Notes under the pieces: model-generated
Told to the model about the DNA's origin: nothing
Databases searched by the model: none
Seen by the model: only the letters and a program-made list of their open reading frames with translations
From: Rodentibacter sp901420285
GTDB lineage: Bacteria > Pseudomonadota > Gammaproteobacteria > Enterobacterales > Pasteurellaceae
Length of the DNA: 64,000 nt
Assembly (NCBI RefSeq): GCF_041734645.1
Contig: NZ_CP162010.1
Coordinates: forward strand, 1,178,001 to 1,242,000
Direction of reading: 5' to 3'
Made by a program: the position numbers and the translations under genes
Shown: in pieces, positions 61,350 to 64,000 of the stretch
Numbering within the stretch: position 1 is the first letter of the stretch
Layout of the letters: each line of letters opens with the position of its first letter

Positions 61350-63020
61350 ATGTCAACACAATTCGTTTATACGATGCATCGCGTCGGCAAAGTGGTGCCG
61401 CCGAAGCGTCATATCTTGAAAGATATCTCGTTGAGCTTTTTCCCCGGTGCCAAAATCGGCGTGCTCGGCTTAAATGGTGCAGGTAAATCCACGTTGTTGC
61501 GCATTATGGCGGGCATTGATAAAGAAATCGAAGGGGAAGCCCGTCCGCAACCCGGCATTAAAATTGGCTATCTACCGCAAGAACCGAAACTTGAACCGCA
61601 ACAAACCGTGCGCGAAGCCATTGAAGAAGCGGTGGGTGAAGTCAAACATGCCTTAACCCGTTTGGATGAAGTTTATGCGCTGTATGCCGATCCCGATGCG
61701 GATTTCGACAAACTCGCCGCCGAGCAAGCTGAGTTAGAAGCGGTCATTCAAGCACATGATGGGCATAATTTAGACAACCAATTAGAACGCGCGGCTGATG
61801 CATTACGTTTGCCGGACTGGGATGCCAAAATCGAGCATTTATCCGGTGGCGAACGTCGCCGTGTGGCGCTTTGCCGTTTACTGCTAGAAAAACCGGATAT
61901 GTTATTGTTAGACGAACCGACCAACCACTTAGATGCAGAATCCGTGGCTTGGTTAGAGCGCTTCTTGCACGACTACGAAGGCACTGTAGTGGCAATTACC
62001 CACGACCGTTATTTCTTAGATAACGTTGCCGGCTGGATTTTAGAACTTGACCGTGGTGAAGGTATTCCTTGGGAAGGTAACTACTCTTCTTGGTTAGAAC
62101 AAAAAGAAAAACGCCTGGCACAAGAACAAGCGCAAGAATCTGCCCGCCAAAAATCCATTGAGAAAGAATTGGAATGGGTGCGCCAAAATCCGAAAGGTCG
62201 TCAAGCGAAAAGCAAAGCACGTATGGCTCGCTTTGAAGAACTTAATTCCGGCGAATATCAAAAACGCAATGAAACCAACGAACTCTTTATTCCACCTGGT
62301 CCACGCTTAGGCGACAAAGTGATTGAGGTGCAACATTTAAGCAAATCCTACGGCGACCGCACGTTAATCGATGACTTGTCCTTCAGCATTCCGAAAGGTG
62401 CTATCGTCGGGATTATCGGGGCCAACGGTGCGGGTAAATCCACTCTATTCCGCATGCTTTCCGGCAAAGAACAACCGGATTCCGGTTCTATCACCTTAGG
62501 CGAAACGGTCGTGTTGGCTTCCGTGGATCAATTCCGCGATGCCATGGACGACAAGAAAACCGTGTGGGAAGAAGTCTCTAACGGACAAGATATTTTAACG
62601 ATCGGCAACTTTGAAATTCCTAGTCGCGCTTATGTAGGACGCTTTAACTTTAAAGGCGTGGATCAACAAAAACGCGTAGGGGAACTTTCCGGCGGTGAAC
62701 GCGGCCGTTTGCATCTAGCAAAATTGTTACAAGCCGGCGGCAACGTATTGTTACTGGACGAACCGACCAACGACCTTGACGTAGAAACCCTGCGCGCACT
62801 GGAAAATGCCATCTTAGAATTCCCGGGTTGTGCCATGGTGATTTCCCATGACCGCTGGTTCTTAGACCGTATCGCTACTCATATTCTAGACTACGGTGAT
62901 GAAGGCAAGGTAACCTTCTATGAAGGCAACTTCTCCGACTATGAAGAATGGAAGAAGAAAACCTTCGGTGCCGATGCGCTACAACCGCACCGCATGAAAT
63001 ACAAGCGCATTGCAAAATAA
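61350..63020 (+). CDS. ettA: EttA, ABC-F translational throttle
   Basis: The 556-residue cytosolic protein has two ABC domains and no membrane segments. Walker A motifs are GLNGAGKST and GANGAGKST, signatures LSGGERRRVAL and LSGGERGRLHL, and the linker (PtIM) plus arm region lies between them. It gates entry to elongation at the ribosomal E site according to energy state. Length and the MSTQFVYTMHRVGKVVPPK N-terminus match EttA. Confidence 0.97.
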   Translation: MSTQFVYTMHRVGKVVPPKRHILKDISLSFFPGAKIGVLGLNGAGKSTLLRIMAGIDKEIEGEARPQPGIKIGYLPQEPKLEPQQTVREAIEEAVGEVKHALTRLDEVYALYADPDADFDKLAAEQAELEAVIQAHDGHNLDNQLERAADALRLPDWDAKIEHLSGGERRRVALCRLLLEKPDMLLLDEPTNHLDAESVAWLERFLHDYEGTVVAITHDRYFLDNVAGWILELDRGEGIPWEGNYSSWLEQKEKRLAQEQAQESARQKSIEKELEWVRQNPKGRQAKSKARMARFEELNSGEYQKRNETNELFIPPGPRLGDKVIEVQHLSKSYGDRTLIDDLSFSIPKGAIVGIIGANGAGKSTLFRMLSGKEQPDSGSITLGETVVLASVDQFRDAMDDKKTVWEEVSNGQDILTIGNFEIPSRAYVGRFNFKGVDQQKRVGELSGGERGRLHLAKLLQAGGNVLLLDEPTNDLDVETLRALENAILEFPGCAMVISHDRWFLDRIATHILDYGDEGKVTFYEGNFSDYEEWKKKTFGADALQPHRMKYKRIAK

Positions 63021-63066
63021 TCTTTTTTTACCGCTGTCAATAAGTACTGTATTGAGTATTCAAAAT

Positions 63067-63078
63067 AGCACCGCATTG
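63067..63078 (-). repeat. Single CAATGCGGTGCT repeat between ettA and the FkbM gene
   Basis: An exact minus-orientation copy in the context AAAATAGCACCGCATTGG lies 40 bases before the next start codon. Confidence 0.85.
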
Positions 63079-63117
63079 GTTCAGCAACCCACTACCATTA
63101 TTTATAGGAGAAACATC

Positions 63118-63912
63118 ATGGCTCTTAATCCAAGACCCAATCCCTTTGTCGTTGTGTCCGCTAACACCGGCTCAATGATCGTTAATTATCTGGATAGACA
63201 AACTAATCAAGCCGGCCTAACTTATGGCGTCGGTTATCAATTCCTAACCCAAGGACGATTCGAACCGGAAGAAATTCAGCGAATCCTTGCTTTACTTAAT
63301 TTACGCCGTCAATACTTCGGTGACGGAGTGGTAATGCTTGATTGTGGTGCGAATATCGGTGCGGTAACCATTCCCGCAGGGATTGAAATGACAGGTTGGG
63401 GAAAGGTTATCTCTTTTGAAGCGCAAGAGCGGATTTACTATGCCTTAGCAGGTAATGTTGCAATTAATAACTGCTTTAATGTCAAAGCCATCTATTCAGC
63501 CATCGGCAACCCTGTCGGCCAAGAATATCTTGATATTCCTATCATCGACTACACAATACCTTCTTCTTTTGGCAGCTTAGAACTCCGTCCAAACCAATAT
63601 AATGAGTTTATTGGGCAACAAATCGACTACCAAAAAACTCAAAAAGTACCGCTCGTTTCTGTCGATAGCCTTGAATTAGATCGTGTTGATTTTATCAAAA
63701 TTGATGTGGAAGGTATGGAAGTGGACGCCTTAAAAGGGGCCTTAAATACTATTGAAAAATATAAACCGATTTTAACGGTGGAATTCTTAAAAAGCGGCTA
63801 TGAACCCGTCGCACAGTTCCTTGCTGCATTAGGTTATCAGCTTTTTGTTTATGATCTGAATATCTTAGCTGTACACCAAAACGATCCATGCCTTGCCAAT
63901 ATAAATAGCTAA
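63118..63912 (+). CDS. FkbM-family methyltransferase
   Basis: The 264-residue protein starts at the ATG at 63118 with a perfect AGGAG upstream; in-frame codons before it include the repeat and are unlikely to be translated. SAM-binding motif I is MLDCGANIGAVTIPA near residue 78, followed by ISFEAQERIYYALAGN. The FkbM end motif DFIKIDVEGMEVDALKGA is intact. Such enzymes methylate sugars, lipids or natural products; the target is not known. No glycan or biosynthetic cluster is visible nearby. Confidence 0.87.
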   Translation: MALNPRPNPFVVVSANTGSMIVNYLDRQTNQAGLTYGVGYQFLTQGRFEPEEIQRILALLNLRRQYFGDGVVMLDCGANIGAVTIPAGIEMTGWGKVISFEAQERIYYALAGNVAINNCFNVKAIYSAIGNPVGQEYLDIPIIDYTIPSSFGSLELRPNQYNEFIGQQIDYQKTQKVPLVSVDSLELDRVDFIKIDVEGMEVDALKGALNTIEKYKPILTVEFLKSGYEPVAQFLAALGYQLFVYDLNILAVHQNDPCLANINS

Positions 63913-63950
63913 TTTAGCAATGCCATCTTTGATTATCTAAAGGGCATTTG

Positions 63951-63962
63951 AGCACCGCATTG
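63951..63962 (-). repeat. Single CAATGCGGTGCT repeat after the FkbM gene
   Basis: An exact minus-orientation copy lies 38 bases after the stop codon. An uptake-signal-like AAGTGCGG follows at the window end. Confidence 0.85.
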
Positions 63963-64000
63963 GAAACGCTAACAGCAAATGGAAACTGAAAAGTGCGGCC

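Overview
The window is a chromosomal segment of a Pasteurellaceae bacterium from the Haemophilus/Aggregatibacter branch. Evidence: Hin-type uptake signal sequences (core AAGTGCGGT, for example at 3115, 3261, 4941, 5500, 5891, 20621, 23888 and 42248), a thiBPQ-bioB cluster, a zevAB-like zinc pair, a P5/OmpA-type porin, low-to-moderate GC, and gammaproteobacterial housekeeping genes. Genus and species are inferred from family resemblance only.

Layout. 1-8.3 kb: 3' part of rlmKL, a Gly-Leu-Lys tRNA operon, birA divergent from guaB, a small lipoprotein gene, a HAD phosphatase gene, guaA, a transposase scrap and a DUF2301 membrane protein gene. 8.6-16.9 kb: mpl, metC, a 2-Cys peroxiredoxin, pgsA, argG behind a tandem ARG operator, purC behind a PurR box, and prfC. 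16.9-23.9 kb is the accessory part: two directly repeated, both defective IS3-family copies bracket a broken EamA transporter gene and a ferric-citrate-type ABC uptake operon (fecBCDE-like). Its ATPase carries a Gly-to-Cys change in the Walker A motif.

24-35.5 kb: degQ-type protease, gyrA, an unrecognised membrane protein, a TRIC-like channel, pntAB, a YjbR-like protein and znuA. 35.8-43.9 kb: a second tRNA operon (Gly-Cys-Leu), metB-ldhA, trxA, then thiB-thiP-thiQ-bioB behind a TPP riboswitch, and grxD. 44-56.1 kb: ompA, ydiJ, a sugar-efflux MFS gene, pgi, alr, dnaB and pykA. 56.3-64 kb: tRNA-Val, uvrB, a DnaA-box cluster, tRNA-Asn, zevAB, a candidate FnrS-type sRNA with an FNR box, ettA and an FkbM-type methyltransferase gene.

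The most unusual signal is a dispersed 12-bp motif, CAATGCGGTGCT, found about 30 times as an exact match by eye. It occurs singly between genes, as inverted pairs forming terminator-like hairpins, inside coding sequences in several reading frames, and as an eight-unit 24-bp tandem array just upstream of pgi. It resembles the uptake signal (AATGCGGT against AGTGCGGT) but is clearly a separate family. I do not recognise it as a described element.
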